The notes under the pieces were generated by a model that was not told the DNA's origin, did no database searches, and was given only the letters and a program-made list of their open reading frames with translations. Made by a program: the position numbers and the translations under genes. Positions 1-14,400 of a DNA stretch of 64,000 nucleotides are shown here, one piece after another (the first letter of the stretch is position 1; every line of letters starts with the position of its first letter). The stretch lies in the NCBI GenBank assembly GCA_039000515.1, contig JBCFYV010011135.1:21837895-21901894 (forward strand), written 5' to 3'. The stretch is from Timema cristinae. Taxonomy: Eukaryota > Arthropoda > Insecta > Phasmatodea > Timematidae.

Positions 1-719
1 TAACATAATAAGACAAAAGTTTAAAATTTGAAAAAAATATTCAGAGTTGTAGCCCTATGAAATATAAATTTTGATTTGAACAAAATTTAGATCCATGACT
101 TTTTTTTTAATTCAAAGTCCAAGGGATGTCTACAAAAAATTAAAAATTCGAATTTACCATTTTACATGAATATCTAGGTATCTGGTACACAATAAATCAA
201 TAGTATCTACATATAATACATATTATATTGACAGACAGTATTTCAAACATGAAATATAAAATTTGTAAATTTAGCATACGGATATAAAAATGTATTCATA
301 ATTGATGAAAGTCGAGTCAACACATCCCCTATATTAGGCAATTCGCTTGCCGCCTTTTTAAAGTTCCTCTTTAACTATGTGTCAAATTTAATTAACATTC
401 TCGGCATATGGATGGGCTTATTAAAGATCATTAAGTTAGGTTTGATATGAATACAAGCTCGAAAAATTAACAATTTTAATTATCTCAATATTTACTTCTA
501 AAATTCTAATTAAATTTGGGTTTTTTCATCGATTTAAATATAAATTTATTGGGAAATCATGGAGTGTTCAAATTAATTGATGCCAGATTAGACTATTCCT
601 ACTGTATATTTAAAAATTCTATATCTTGACTCGCTTGAAAGCTGGTAACTGTCCAAATAATAATACTTGATTGGTTCTAATGTGTAATAAACACTAATTT
701 TTATAGTTCCAATTTACAG
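1..719. other. AT-rich non-coding DNA, probably intron or 5' flank
   Basis: No open frame, repeat family or RNA gene is recognisable here. It ends in a splice-acceptor-like TTTACAG directly before the protease exon at 720, so at least its right part is read as intron. Confidence 0.4.
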
Positions 720-802
720 GTTTGTATAAATCTGTTACTTGTCAAAAACTTCCCAGAATTGCCAATGGTCAGGACGCAGATATAAAAGACTTCCCTTTTA
801 TG
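720..802 (+). CDS. single exon of a trypsin-like serine protease (partial)
   Basis: An 83-nt exon is bounded by TTTACAG on the left and GTAAGT on the right. Read with codon phase ending exactly at the ATG codon at 800-802, it encodes a stretch containing CQKLPRIANG, then a Gln-Asp-Ala and an FPFM end. This matches the activation-site region of S1 (chymotrypsin-fold) proteases: a Cys that tethers the pro-peptide, the Arg-Ile cleavage point, an I-x-N/G-G neo-N-terminus, and a Phe-Pro-Phe/Tyr-Met stretch just before the first beta strand. An intron directly after this Met is common in insect proteases. The His, Asp and Ser catalytic exons are not visible downstream before the satellite begins at 2415, so the gene is either interrupted by very large introns or is an orphan fragment. 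The protein would be a secreted zymogen; its substrate cannot be told. Confidence 0.6.
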
Positions 803-1321
803 GTAAGTTTATTTTCAGTTTGTTTGTCCTTTTATTTTTGACACAGAAAATCAGATATAAAATTAATATCAACCCAAATTCCTTTAATCAGTGATCTGTA
901 GAACCCTATCGAATATTTAATTTAAATATACCTTTATTCTCTTTCGGTAAAGTCATTTTTATTTAACAATTTACCGGTCACTAATACAGTACGTAATTAT
1001 CATATTTCCCCAGAATCAACTCTCCTGATAATTTTTTTTCTAAAAATAAATTCATGCTGCAGGTTTTTTAATTTAGACTATACAGCTATAAACTACAATA
1101 AAAGCATTGTTAGTGATAATTTTTACACACAAGTATTATTTTCTCTTGTTAATAAATTTCCTCCAGTAAATGTTTTTTTTTAAATATAGCAATAAAACAA
1201 ATAATGATAGATATGTATATATTTAACTTTAAGTTGCAAAATTAATTTTGTTAGAAGATCATCATCATCATCATCATCAACTGTATCCAGTTTATTAAAA
1301 TACCTCCATCTCCCTTCTTTA
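803..1321. other. non-coding, putative intron of the protease gene
   Basis: AT-rich DNA with a short ATC microsatellite at about 1260-1280. No further protease exon was found; I looked for the CGGSL and TAAHC regions in all plus-strand frames. Confidence 0.35.
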
Positions 1322-1612
1322 ATTATTATTATTATTATTATTATTATTAGCACCGCGTCTTACTACCCGTTCGGGTTATACGCACTTACGCTAATGTGTA
1401 ATGGAAGGGTGATTGTGAGATGAAATGAAGGACCTACAGTTTAACGTGGAATCCGAACCACGGTGGAGACCTGGCATTCCTCACATTCACAAGAAGTCTT
1501 GTCAGAGTTGAAGGAAGGGTTTGGTAATCAGATAAATCTTTGCCGGTACCGAGGATTGAACCCCGGCCGCCAGCACAGAAGTCTGACACCTTACCCTAGA
1601 CCACCAGGTCAC
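1322..1612 (-). mobile_element. SINE family A (tRNA-derived)
   Basis: Minus-strand copy. On the minus strand it begins GTGACCTGGTGGTCTAGGG (pol III A box TGGTCTAGGG), has a B box around GGGGTTCAATCC, and ends in the shared SINE tail (ACCCGAACGGGTAGTAAGACG, then GCGGTGCTAAT) followed by an (AAT)n run seen here as ATT repeats at 1322-1349. The apparent open frame across it is an artefact. Confidence 0.85.
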
Positions 1613-1837
1613 ACCACATTTCTATTAAAGTCTTCGTTTGTCAATGGAGACTCAAGTAAGTTTTGAAAAGGGATTTGTAGTCCTGTGTGAAATCCCCTCT
1701 TTACACTCTCCCGCCCCCCCCCCCCCCCCCCAACCTAACGTAGTGTCAAGAACAAGAGCTGTTGACTCGTTGACAGGGAGTTGACCCCACTACTTTGCTC
1801 AAGGACGCAGAAAACACTCGGGGTAGCTTTTATGTGT

Positions 1838-1986
1838 GTCTCCCTGGCCACCCGACTTTTAGCCACCCGGTTTTTGAAAACGCCCATCGTTTGTGCTACG
1901 TTAGTGCTGGTTAGTGCCCGATTTTCATCGTTAGTGCTGTAAATTTACAGAAATTATTCACGATTCTTTATGGGTGGCTAGGGAGA
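1838..1986. mobile_element. small MITE with TIR CTCCCTGGCCACCC
   Basis: A ~148 bp element opens with CTCCCTGGCCACCC and closes with the inverted form GGGTGGCTAGGGAG (one mismatch). It has no coding capacity. A second, 3'-truncated copy abuts it at 1986-2083 and repeats the same inner block containing CGCCCATCGTTTGTGCTACG. The superfamily is unclear because the outer ends abut each other and no clean target duplication can be read. Confidence 0.5.
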
Positions 1987-2083
1987 TATCTCCCTGGCCA
2001 CCCACTATAAGAGATAATAGAGATAATCAATTTTTGAAAACGCCCATCGTTTGTGCTACGTTAGTCCTGGTTAGTGCCCGATT
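1986..2083. repeat. partial second copy of the TIR MITE
   Basis: Begins with the same CTCCCTGGCCACCC end and shares the ~52 bp inner block found at 1870-1922, but lacks the right TIR. The spacer between the end and the inner block differs (it carries AGAGATAATAGAGATAATC). Confidence 0.5.
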
Positions 2084-2414
2084 GTATCAATAACATATAT
2101 TATTTACATCGATAGTATAGTAGCTATAGTTATTTGTTAAATTTGTTTAAGTAAGATATAATCCATGCCATAGCAAAAATATAATAATACAATTTTGTCC
2201 AGTATAATGGATAGCGATAATATTTTACTGTCAATAATATACTTATGATAGTTGACCACATTTAATAACTATAGCCTAATGTTGCGTTAATAAGATAGTA
2301 TATCAGCGTTATTTAGCAACAACCACTTGTGCGCCCGGATAAAAATAATAGCTGCACAATTTTTTTAACACTCATTCTTTGCGTTTTTGGTAAATTTCAT
2401 CCCGTTTTCATTTT
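2084..2414. other. AT-rich flank of the satellite array
   Basis: Nothing recognisable. This is the unique-sequence boundary on the left of the satellite; satellite similarity begins at AAGTTCACAAGACCCG (about 2415), inside the end of a B monomer. Confidence 0.4.
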
Positions 2415-5400
2415 AAGTTCACAAGACCCGAAAAGATAGGAGATTAGATGGTCTCTTATGCACTTCAATATTACAAGATTGGTGGAAAAATCACGAATAT
2501 TCAAAATAACTCTAAAATTATATATTTTTCATATAAAAATTCCCCAACTATAAGGAAGGCCCTGGAATTACCTACTTAAAGAAAGCTTAAATGTTTTGAT
2601 CGAATAAAAAACTAAGTTGTTACCGGCTCTTCTGTAGCCAACATATGTGGTAAATATAAACATTAAAAAAATCACAAAACATGATCCGATAGAAAAGTGT
2701 AATTTAAATGTTTTTCTCGTGCACTTCAATACTACCAAATTGCCGGACACACTACACAAACATTCAAAATAACTCTAAAAATATCGATTTTTCATATAAA
2801 AATTCCTTATGTAAAACGAAGTCCCTGGAATAACCTACTTAAAAAGAGATTACATGTTACGATCGGATAAAAAATTTAGCTTCACTGGCTCTTCCGTAGT
2901 CAACATACATGTTAAAATGAAGGGCTCGGATTTACGTACATAAAAAAATTCACAAGACTCGATAATATAAAAGATTATATGGTGTCTTGTGCAGTCCCAC
3001 AAAATTGCCAGACACATCACAAATATTCAAAATAACTCTAAAAATATCAATTTTTCATATAAAAATTTCCCAAGTAATGGGAAGGCCTAGGAATTACCCG
3101 CTAAATGAGATTTCACATGTTACGATCGGATAAAAAATTTAGCTTTTATGGGTTTTTATGTAATCCACATATATAATAAAAGGAAGGTCTCGGATTTACA
3201 TACATTAAAAAAGTTCAAAAGACCCGAAAAGATAGGAGATTAGATGGTCTCATATACACTTCAATATTACAAGATTGGTGGAAAAATCATGAATATTCAA
3301 AAAAACTCTAAAACTATTGATTTATCATATAAAAATTCCCCAACTATAAGGAAGGCCCTGGAATTACCTACTTAAAGAAAGCTTAAATGTTTTGATCGAA
3401 TAAAAAACTAAGAGTTGTTACCGGCTCTTCTGTAGCCAACATATATGGTAAACATAAACATTAAAAAAAAATCACAAAACATGATCCAATAGAAAAGTGT
3501 AATTTAAATGTTGTCTTGTGCACTTCAATACTACCAAATTGCCGGACACACTACACATACATTCAAAATAACTCTAAAAATATCGATTTTTCATATAAAA
3601 ATATCTTATGTAAACGAAGTCCGTGGAATAACTTACTTAAAAAGAGATTACATGTTACGATCGGATAAACAATTTAGCTTCACTGGCACTTCCGTAGTCA
3701 ACATACATGGTAAAATGAAGGGCTCGGATTTACGTACATAAAAAAATTCACAAGACTTGATAATATAAAAGATTATATGGTGTCTTGTGCAGTCCCACAA
3801 AATTGCCAGACACATCACAAATATTCAAAATAACTCTAAAAATATCAATTTTTCATATAAAATTTCCAAGTAATGAGAAGGCATAGGAATTACCCGCTAA
3901 ATGAGATTTCACATGTTACGATCGGATAAAAAATTTAGCTTTTATGGGTTTTTATGTAATCCACATATATAATAAAAGGAAGGGCTCGGATTTACATACA
4001 TTAAAAAAGTTCACAAGACCCGAAAAGATAGGAGATTAGATGGTCTTTTATGCACTTCAATATTACAAGATTGGTGGAAAAATCACTTATATTCAAAATA
4101 ACTCTAAAATTATATATTTTTCATATAAAAATTCCCCAACTATAAGGAAGGCCCTGGAATTACCTACTTAAAGAAAGCTTAAATGTTTTGATCGAATAAA
4201 AAACTAAGTTGTTACCGGCTCTTCTGTAGCCAACATATGTGGTAAATATAGACATTAAAAAAATCACAAAACATGATCCGATAGAAAAGTGTAATTTAAA
4301 TGTTGTCTCGTGCACTTCAATACTACCAAATTGCCGGACACACTACACAAACATTCAAAATAACTCTAACAATATCGATTTTTCATAAAAAAATTCCTTA
4401 TGTAAAACGAAGTCCATGGAATAACCTACTTGAAAAGAGATTACATGTTACGATCGGATAAAAAATTAAGCTTCACTGGCTCTTCCGTAGTCAACATACA
4501 TGGTAAAATGAAGGGCTCGGATTTACGTACATAAAAAAATTCACAAGACTCGATAATATAAAAGATTATATGGTGTCTTGTGCAGTCCAACAAAATTTCC
4601 AGACACATCACAAATATTCAAAATAACTCTAAAAATATCAATTTTTCATATAAAAATTTCCCAAGTAATGGGAATGCCTTAGAATTACCGCTAAATGATA
4701 TTTCACATGTTAAGATTGGATAAAAAATTTAGCTTTTATGGGTTTTTATTTAATCCACATATATAATAAAAGGAAGGGCTCGGATTTACATACATTAAAA
4801 AAGTTCACAAGACCCGAAAAGATAGGAGATTAGATGGTCTCTTATGCACTTCAATACTACAAGATTGGTGGAAAAATCACGAATATTCAAAATAACTCTA
4901 AAACTATTGATTTTTCATATAAAAATTCCCCAACTATAAGAAAGGCCCTAGAATTACCTACTTAAAGAAAGCTTAAATGTTTTGATCGAATAAAAAACTA
5001 AGTTGTTACCGGCTCTTCTGTAGCCAACATATGTGGTAAGTATAAACATTAAAAAAATGACAAAACATGATCCGATAGAAAAGTGTAATTTAAATGTTGT
5101 CTCGTGCACTTCAATACTACCAAATTGCCGGACACACTACACAAACATTCAAAATAACTCTAAAAATATCGATTTTTCATATAAAAATTCCTTTGTTAAA
5201 ACGAAGTCCCTGGAATAACCTACTTAAAAAGGGATAACATGTTACGATCGGATAAAAAATTTAGCTTCACTAGCTCTTCCGTAGTCAACATACATGGTAA
5301 AATGAAGGGATCGGATTTACGTACATAAAAAAATTCACAAGACTCGATAATATGAAAGATTATATGGTGTCTTGTGCAGTCCCACAAAATTGCCAGACAC

Positions 5401-8400
5401 ATCACAAATATTCAAAATAACTCTAAAAATATCAATTTTTCATGTAAAAATTTCCCAAGTAGTGGGAAGGCCTAGGAATTACCCGATAAATGAGATTTCA
5501 CATGTTACGATCGGATAAAAAAATTTAGCTTTTATGGGTTTTTATGTAATCCACATATATAATAAAAGGAAGGGCTCGGATTTACATACATTAAAAAAGT
5601 TCTCAAGACCCAAAAGAAAGATTAGATGGTCTCTTATGCACTTCAATATTACAAGATTGATGGAAAAATCACGAATATTCAAAATAACTCTAAAACTATT
5701 GATTTATCATATAAAAATTCCCCAACTATAAGGAAGGCCCTGGAATTACTTACTTAAAGAAAGCTTAAATGTTTTGATCGAATAAAAAACTAAGTTGTTA
5801 CCGGCTCTTCTGTAGCCAACATATATGGTAAACATAAACATTAAAAAAAAATCACAAAACATGATCCGATAGAAAAGTGTAATTTAAATGTTGTCTCGTG
5901 CACTTCAATACTACCAAATTGCCGGACACACTACACAAACATTCAAAATAAACTCTAAAATATCGATTTTTCATATAAAAATTCCTTATGTAAAACGAAG
6001 TCCCTGGAATAACCAAACTTAAAAAGGGATTACATGTTACGATCGGATAAAAAATTTAGCTTCACTAGCTCTTCCGTAGTAAACATACATGGTAAAATGA
6101 AGGGATCGGATTTACGTACATAAAAAAATTCACAAGACTCGATAATATGAAAGATTATATGGTGTCTTGTGCAGTCCCACAAAATTGCCAGACACATCAC
6201 AAATATTCAAAATAACTCTAAAAATATCAATTTTTCATATAAAAATTTCCCAAGTAATGGGAAGGCCTTAGAATTTCCCGCTAAATGAAATTTCACATGT
6301 TACGATCGGATAAAAAATTTAGCTTTTATGGGTTTTTATGTAATCCACATATATAATAAAAGGAAGGGCTCGGATTTACATACATTAAAAAAGTTCACAA
6401 GACCCCAAAAGTTAGGAGATTAGATGGTCTCTTATGCACTTCAATATTACAAGATTGGTGGAAAAATCACGAATATTCAAAATAACTCTTCCCCAACTAT
6501 AAGGAAGGCCCTGGAATTACCTACTTAAAGAAAGCTTAAATGTTTTGATCGAATAAAAAACTAAGTTGTTACCAGCTCTTCTGTAGCCAACATATGTGGT
6601 AAATATAAACATTAAAAAAATCACAAAACATGATCCGATAGAAAAGTGTAATTTAAATGTTTTTCTCGTGCACTTCAATACTACCAAATTGCCGGACACA
6701 CTACACAAACATTCAAAATAACTCTAAAAATATCGATTTTTCATATAAAAATTCCTTATGTAAAATGAAGTCCCTGGAATAAATTACTTAAAAAGAGATT
6801 ACATGTTACAATCGGATAAAAAATTTAGCTTCACTGGCTCTTCCGTAGTCAACATACATGGTAAAATGAAGGGCTCGGATTTACGTACATAAAAAAATTC
6901 ACAAGACTCGATAATATAAAAGATTATATGGTGTCTTGTGCAGTCCCACAAAATTGCCAGACACATCACAAATATTAAAAATAACTCTAACAATATCAAT
7001 TTTTCATATAAAAATTTCCCAAGTAATGGGAAGGCCTTAGAAATACCCGCTAAATAAGATTTCACTTGTTACGATCGGATAAAAAATTTAGCTTTTAAGG
7101 GTTTTTATGTAATCCACATATATAATAAAAGGAAGGGCTCGGATTTACATACATTAAAAAAGTTCACAAGACCCGAAAAGATAGGAGATTAGATGGTCTC
7201 TTATGCACTTCAATATTACAAGATTGGTGGAAAAATCACGAATATTCAAAATAACTCTAAAACTATTGATTTATCATATAAAAATTCCCCAACTATAAGG
7301 AAGGCCCTGGAATTACCTACTTAAAGAAAGCTTAAATGTTTTGATAGAATAAAAAACTAAGTTGTTACCGGCTCTTCTGTAGCCAACATATATGGTAAAC
7401 ATAAACATTAAAAAAATCACAAAACATGATCCGATAGAAAAGTGTAATTTAAATGTTGTCTCGTGCACTTCAATACTACCAAATTGCCGGACACACTACA
7501 CAAACATTCAAAATAACTCTAAAAATATCGATTTTTCATATAAAAATTCCTTATGTAAAACGAAAGTCCCTGGAATAACCTACTTAAAAAGAGATTACAT
7601 GTTACGATCGGATAAAAAATTTAGCTTCACTGGCTCTTCCGTAGTCAACATACATGGTAAAATGAAGGGCTCGGATTTACGTACATAAAAAAATTCACAA
7701 GACTCGATAATATAAAAGATTATATGGTGTCTTGTGCAGTCCCACAAAATTGCCAGACACATCACAAATATTAAAAATAACTCTAAAAATATCAATTTTT
7801 CATATAAAAATTTCCCAAGTAATGGGAAGGCCTTAGAATTACCCACTAAATGAGATTTCACATGTTACGATCGGATAAAAAATTTAGCTTTTATGGGTTT
7901 TTATGTAATCCACATATATAATAAAAGGAAGGGCTCGGATTTACATACATTAAAAAAGTTCACAAGACCCGAAAAGATAGGAGATTAGATGGTCTCTTAT
8001 GCACTTCAATATTACAAGATTGGTGGAAAAATCAAGAATATTCAAAATAACTCTAAAACTATTGATTTATCATATAAAAATTCCCCAACTATAAGGAAGG
8101 CCCTGGAATTACCTACTTAAAGAAAGCTTAAATGTTTGATAGAATAAAAAACTAAGTTGTAACCGGCTCTTCTGTAGCCACCATATATGGTAAACATAAA
8201 CATTAAAAAAAATCACAAAACATGATCCGATAGAAAAGTGTAATTTAAATGTTGTCTCGTGCACTTCAATACTAACAAATTGCCGGACACACTACACAAA
8301 CATTCAAAATAACTCTAAAAATATCGATTTTTCATATAAAAATTCCTTATGTAAAACGAAGTCCCTGGAATAACCTACTTAAAAATGGATTACATGTTAC

Positions 8401-11400
8401 GATCGGATAAAAAATTTAGCTTCACTAGGCTTTTCCGTAGTCAACATACATGTTCAAATGAAGGGCTCGGATTTACGTACATAAAAAAATTCACAAGACT
8501 CGATAATATAAAAGATTATATGGTGTCTTGTGCAGTCCCACAAAATTGCCAGACACATCACAATATTCAAAATAACTCTAAAAATATCAATTTTTCATAT
8601 AAAAATTTCCCAAGTAATGGGAAGGCCTAGGAATTACCCGCTAAATGAGATTTCACATGTTACGATCGGATAAAAAATTTAGCTTTTAAGGGTTTTTATG
8701 TAATCCACATATATAATAAAAGGAAGGTCTCGGATTTACATACATTAAAAAAGTTCAAAAGACCCGAAAAGATAGGAGATTAAATGGTCTCTTATACACT
8801 TCAATATTACAAGATTGGTGGAAAAATCATGAATATTCAAAAAACTCTAAAACTATTGATTTATCATAAAAAATTCCCCAACTTAAGGAAGGCCCTGGAA
8901 TTAACTACTTAAAGAAAGCTTAAAATGTTTTGATCGAATAAAAAACTAAGTTGTTACGGCTCTTCTGTAGCCAACATATTGGTAAACTAAACATTAAAAA
9001 AATCACAAAACATGATCCGATAGAAAAGTGTAATTTAAATGTTGTCTCGTGCACTTCAATACTACCAAATATGCGGACACACTTCACAAACATTCAAAAA
9101 TAACTCTAAAAATATCGATTTTTCATATAAAAATTCCTTATGTAAAACGAAGCCTGGAATAACTACTTAAAAAGGGATTACATGTTACGATCGGATAAAA
9201 AATTTAGCTTCACTGGCTCTTCCGTAGTCAAACATACATGGTAAAATGAAGGGATTGGATTTACGTACATAAAAAAATTCACAAGACTCGATAATATGAA
9301 AGATTTATGGTGTTCTTTTGCAGTTCCCACAAAATTGCCAGACATTCACAATATTCAAATAACTCTAAAAGTATCAATTTTTCATATAAAAAATTTCCCA
9401 AGTAATGAGAAGGCCTAGGAATTACCGCTTAAATGAGATTTCACATGTTACGATCGGATAAAAAATTTAGCTTTTATGGGTTTTTATGTAATCAATATAT
9501 AATAAAAGGAAGGGCTCGGATTTACATACATTAAAAAAGTTCACAAGACCCAAAAAAGATTAGATGGTCTCTTATGCACTTCAATATTACAAGATTGTGG
9601 AAAAATCACGAATATTCAAAATAACTCTAAACTATTGATTTATCATATAAAATTCCCAACTATAAGGAAGGCCTGGAATTACTACTTAAAGAAGCTTAAA
9701 TGTTTTGATCGAATAAAAACTAAGTTGTTACCGGCTTTCTGTAGCCACATATATGGTAAACATAAACATTAAAAAAAAATCACAAAACATGATCGATAGA
9801 AAGTGTAATTAAATGTTGTCTCGTGCACTTCAATACTACCAAATTGCCGGACACACTACACAACATTCAAATAACTCTAAAATATCGATTTTTCATATAA
9901 AAATTCCTTATGTAAACGAAGTCCTGGAATAACTACTTAAAAGGGATTACATGTTACATCGGATAAAAAATTTAGCTTCACTGGCTCTTCCGTAGTCAAC
10001 ATACATGGTAAAATGAAGGGTCGGATTTACGTACATAAAAAAATTCACAAGACTCGATAATATAAAAGATTATATGGTGTCTTGTGCAGTCCCACAAAAT
10101 TGCCAGACACATCACAAATATTAAAATAACTCTAAAATATCAATTTTTCATATAAAAATTTCCCAAGTAATGGGAAGGCTAGAATACCCGCTAAATAGAT
10201 TTCACTGTTACGATCGGATAAAAATTTAGCTTTTAAGGGTTTTTATGTAATCACATATATAATAAAAGGAAGGGCTCGGATTTACATACATTAAAAAAGT
10301 TCACAAGACCCGAAAGATAGGAGATTAGATGGTCTCTTATGCACTTCAATTTACAAGATTGGTGGAAAAATCACGAATATTCAAAAACTCTAAAATATTA
10401 TTTTCATATAAAAATTCCCCAACTATAAGGAAGGCCCTGGATTACTACTTAAAGAAAGCTTAAATGTTTTGATCGAATAAAAAACTAAGTTGTTACGGCT
10501 CTTCTGTAGCCAACATAATTGTAAATATAACATTAAAAAAATCACAAAACATGATCCGATAGAAAAGTGTAATTAAATGTTGTTCGTGCACTTCAATACT
10601 ACCAAATTGCGGACACACTACACAAACATTCAAAATAACTCTAAAATATCGATTTTCATATAAAAATTCTTATGTAAACGAAGTCCTGGAATAACCTACT
10701 TAAAAAGGATTACATGTTACGATCGGATAAAAAATTAAGCTTCACTGGCTCTTCGTAGTCAACATACATGGTAAAATGAGGGTCGGATTTACGTACATAA
10801 AAAATTCACAAGACTCGATAATATAAAGATTATATGGTGTCTTGTGCAGTCCACAAAATTGCCAGACACATCACAATATCAAAATAACTCTAAAAATATC
10901 AATTTTCATATAAAAATTTCCAAGTAATGGGAGGCCTAGAATTACCGCTAAATGAGATTTCACATGTTACGATCGGATAAAAATTTAGCTTTTAGGGTTT
11001 TATGTAATCCACATATATAATAAAGGAGGGCTCGGATTTACATACATTAAAAAAGTTCACAAGACCCGAAAAGATAGGAGATTAGATGGTTCTTATGCAC
11101 TTCAATATTACAAGATTGGTGAAAAATCACGAATATTCAAAATAACTCTAAACTATGATTTTCATATAAAAATTCCCACTATAAGGAAGGCCCTGGAATT
11201 ACCTACTTAAAGCTTAAATGTTTGATCGAATAAAAAACTAATTGTTACGGCTCTTCTGTAGCCAAAATATATGGTAATATAAACATTAAAAAAAATCACA
11301 AAACATGATCCGATAGAAAAGTGTAATTTAAATGTTGTCTCGTGCACTTCAATACTACCAAATTGCCGGACACACTACACAAACATTCAAAATAACTCTA

Positions 11401-14400
11401 AAAATATCGATTTTTCATATAAAAATTCCTTATGTAAACGATAGTCCCTGGAATAACCTACTTAAAAAGAGATTACATGTTACGATCGGATAAAAAATTT
11501 AGCTTCACTGGCTCTTCGTAGTCAACATACATGGTAAAATGAAGGGTCGGATTTCGACATAAAAAATTCACAAGACTCGATAATATAAAGATTATATGGT
11601 GTCTTGTGCAGTCCCACAAAATTGCCAGACACATCACAAATATTCAAAATAACTTAAAAATATCAATTTTTCATATAAAAATTTCCAAGTAATGGGAGGC
11701 TAGAATTACCCGCTAAATGAGATTTCACATGTTACGATCGGATAAAAAATTTAGCTTTTAAGGGTTTTTATGTAATCCACATATATAATAAAGGAAGGTA
11801 TAAGGAAGGCCCTGGAATTACCTACTTAAAGAAAGCTTAAATGTTTTGATCGAATAAAAAACTAAGTTGTTACCGGCTCTTCTGTAGCCAACATATATGG
11901 TAAATCATAAACATTAAAAAAATCACAAAACATGATCCGATAGAAAAGTGTAATTTAAATGTTGTCTCGTGCACTTCAATACTACCAAATTGCCGGACAC
12001 ACTACACAAACATTCAAAATAACTCTAAAATATCGATTTTTCATATAAAATTCCTTATGTAAAACGAAGTCCTGGAATAACCTACTTAAAAAGAGATTAC
12101 ATGTTACGATCGGATAAAAAATTTAGCTTCACTGGCTCTTCCGTAGTCAACATACATGGTAAAATGAAGGGTCGGATTTACGTACATAAAAAAATTCACA
12201 AGACTCGATAATATAAAGATTATATGGTGTCTTGTGCAGTCCCACAAAATTGCCAGACACATCACAAATATTCAAAATAACTCTAAAAATATCAATTTTT
12301 CATATAAAAATTTCCCAAGTAATGGGAAGGCTAGGAATTACCCGCTAAATGAGATTTCACATGTTACGATCGGATAAAAAATTTAGCTTTTAAGGGTTTT
12401 TATGTAATCCACATATATAATAAAAGGAAGGGCCGGATTTACATACATTAAAAAAGTTCACAAGACCCGAAAAGATAGGAGATTAGAATGGTCTCTTATG
12501 CACTTCAATATTACAAGATTGGTGGAAAAATCACGAATATTCAAAATAACTCTAAAACTATTGATTTATCATATAAAAATTCCCCAACTATAAGGAAGGC
12601 CCTGGAATTACCTACTTAAAGAAAGCTTAAATGTTTTGATCGAATAAAAAACTAAGTTGTTACCGGCTCTTCTGTAGCCAACATATTGGTAAAATAAACA
12701 TTAAAAAAATCACAAAACATGATCCGATAGAAAAGTGTAATTTAAATGTTGTCTCGTGCACTTCAATACTACCAAATTGCCGGACACACTACACAAACAT
12801 TCAAAATAACTCTAAAAATATCGATTTTTCATATAAAAATTCCTTATGTAAAACGAAGTCCCTGGAATAAACCTACTTAAAAAAGAGATTACATGTTACG
12901 ATCGGATAAAAAATTTAGCTTCACTGGCTCTTCCGTAGTCAACATACATGGTAAAAATGAAGGGCTCGGATTTACGTACATAAAAAAATTCACAAGACTC
13001 GATAATATAAAGATTATATGGTGTCTTGTGCAGTCCCACAAAATTGCCAGACACATCACAAATATTCAAAATAACTCTAAAAATATCAATTTTTCATATA
13101 AAAATTTCCCAAGTAATGGGAAGGCCTTAGAATTACCCCTAAATGAGATTTCACATGTTACGATCGGATAAAAAATTTAGCTTTTAAGGGTTTTTATGTA
13201 ATCCACATATATAATAAAAGGAAGGGCTCGGATTTACATACATTAAAAAAGTTCACAAGACCCGAAAAGATAGGAGATTAGATGGTCTCTTATGCACTTC
13301 AATATTACAAGATTGGTGGAAAAATCACGAATATTCAAAATAAACTCTAAAACTATTGATTTTTCATATAAAAATTCCCCAACTATAAGGAAGGCCCTGG
13401 AATTACCTACTTAAGAAAGCTTAAATGTTTTGATCGAATAAAAACTAAGTTGTTACCGGCTCTTCTGTAGCCAACATATTGGTAAATATAAACATTAAAA
13501 AAAATCACAAAACATGATCCGATAGAAAAGTGTAATTTAAATGTTGTCTCGTGCACTTCAATACTACCAAATTGCCGGACACACTACACAAACATTCAAA
13601 ATAACTCTAAAAATATCGATTTTTCATATAAAAATTCTTATGTAAAACGAAGTCCCTGGAATAACCTACTTAAAAAGAGATTACATGTTACGATCGGATA
13701 AAAAAATTTGCTTCACTGGCTCTTCCGTAGTCAACATACATGGTAAAATGAAGGGTCTGGATTTACGTACATAAAAAAATTCACAAGACTCGATAATATA
13801 AAGATTATATGGTGTCTTGTGCAGTCCCACAAAATTGCCAGACACATCACAAATATTCAAAATAACTCTAAAAATATCAATTTTTCATATAAAAATTTCC
13901 CAAGTAATGGGAAGGCCTTAGGAATTACCCGCTAAATGAGATTTCACATGTTACGATCGGATAAAAAATTTAGCTTTTAAGGGTTTTTATGTAATCCACA
14001 TATATAATAAAAGGAAGGGCTCGGATTTACATACATTAAAAAGTTCACAAGACCCCAAAAGATAGGAGATTAGATGGTCTCTTATGCACTTCAATATTAC
14101 AAGATTGGTGGAAAAATCACGAATATTCAAAATAACTCTAAAACTATTGATTTTTCATATAAAAATTCCCCAACTATAAGGAAGGCCCTGGAATTACCTA
14201 CTTAAAGAAAGCTTAAATGTTTTGATCGAATAAAAAACTAAGTTGTTACCGGCTCTTCTGTAGGCAAATATGTGGTAAATATAAACATTAAAAAAATCAC
14301 AAAACATGATCCGATAGAAAAGTAATTTAAATGTTGTCTCGTGCACTTCAATACTACCAAATTCCGGACACACTACACAAACATTCAAAATAACTCTAAA

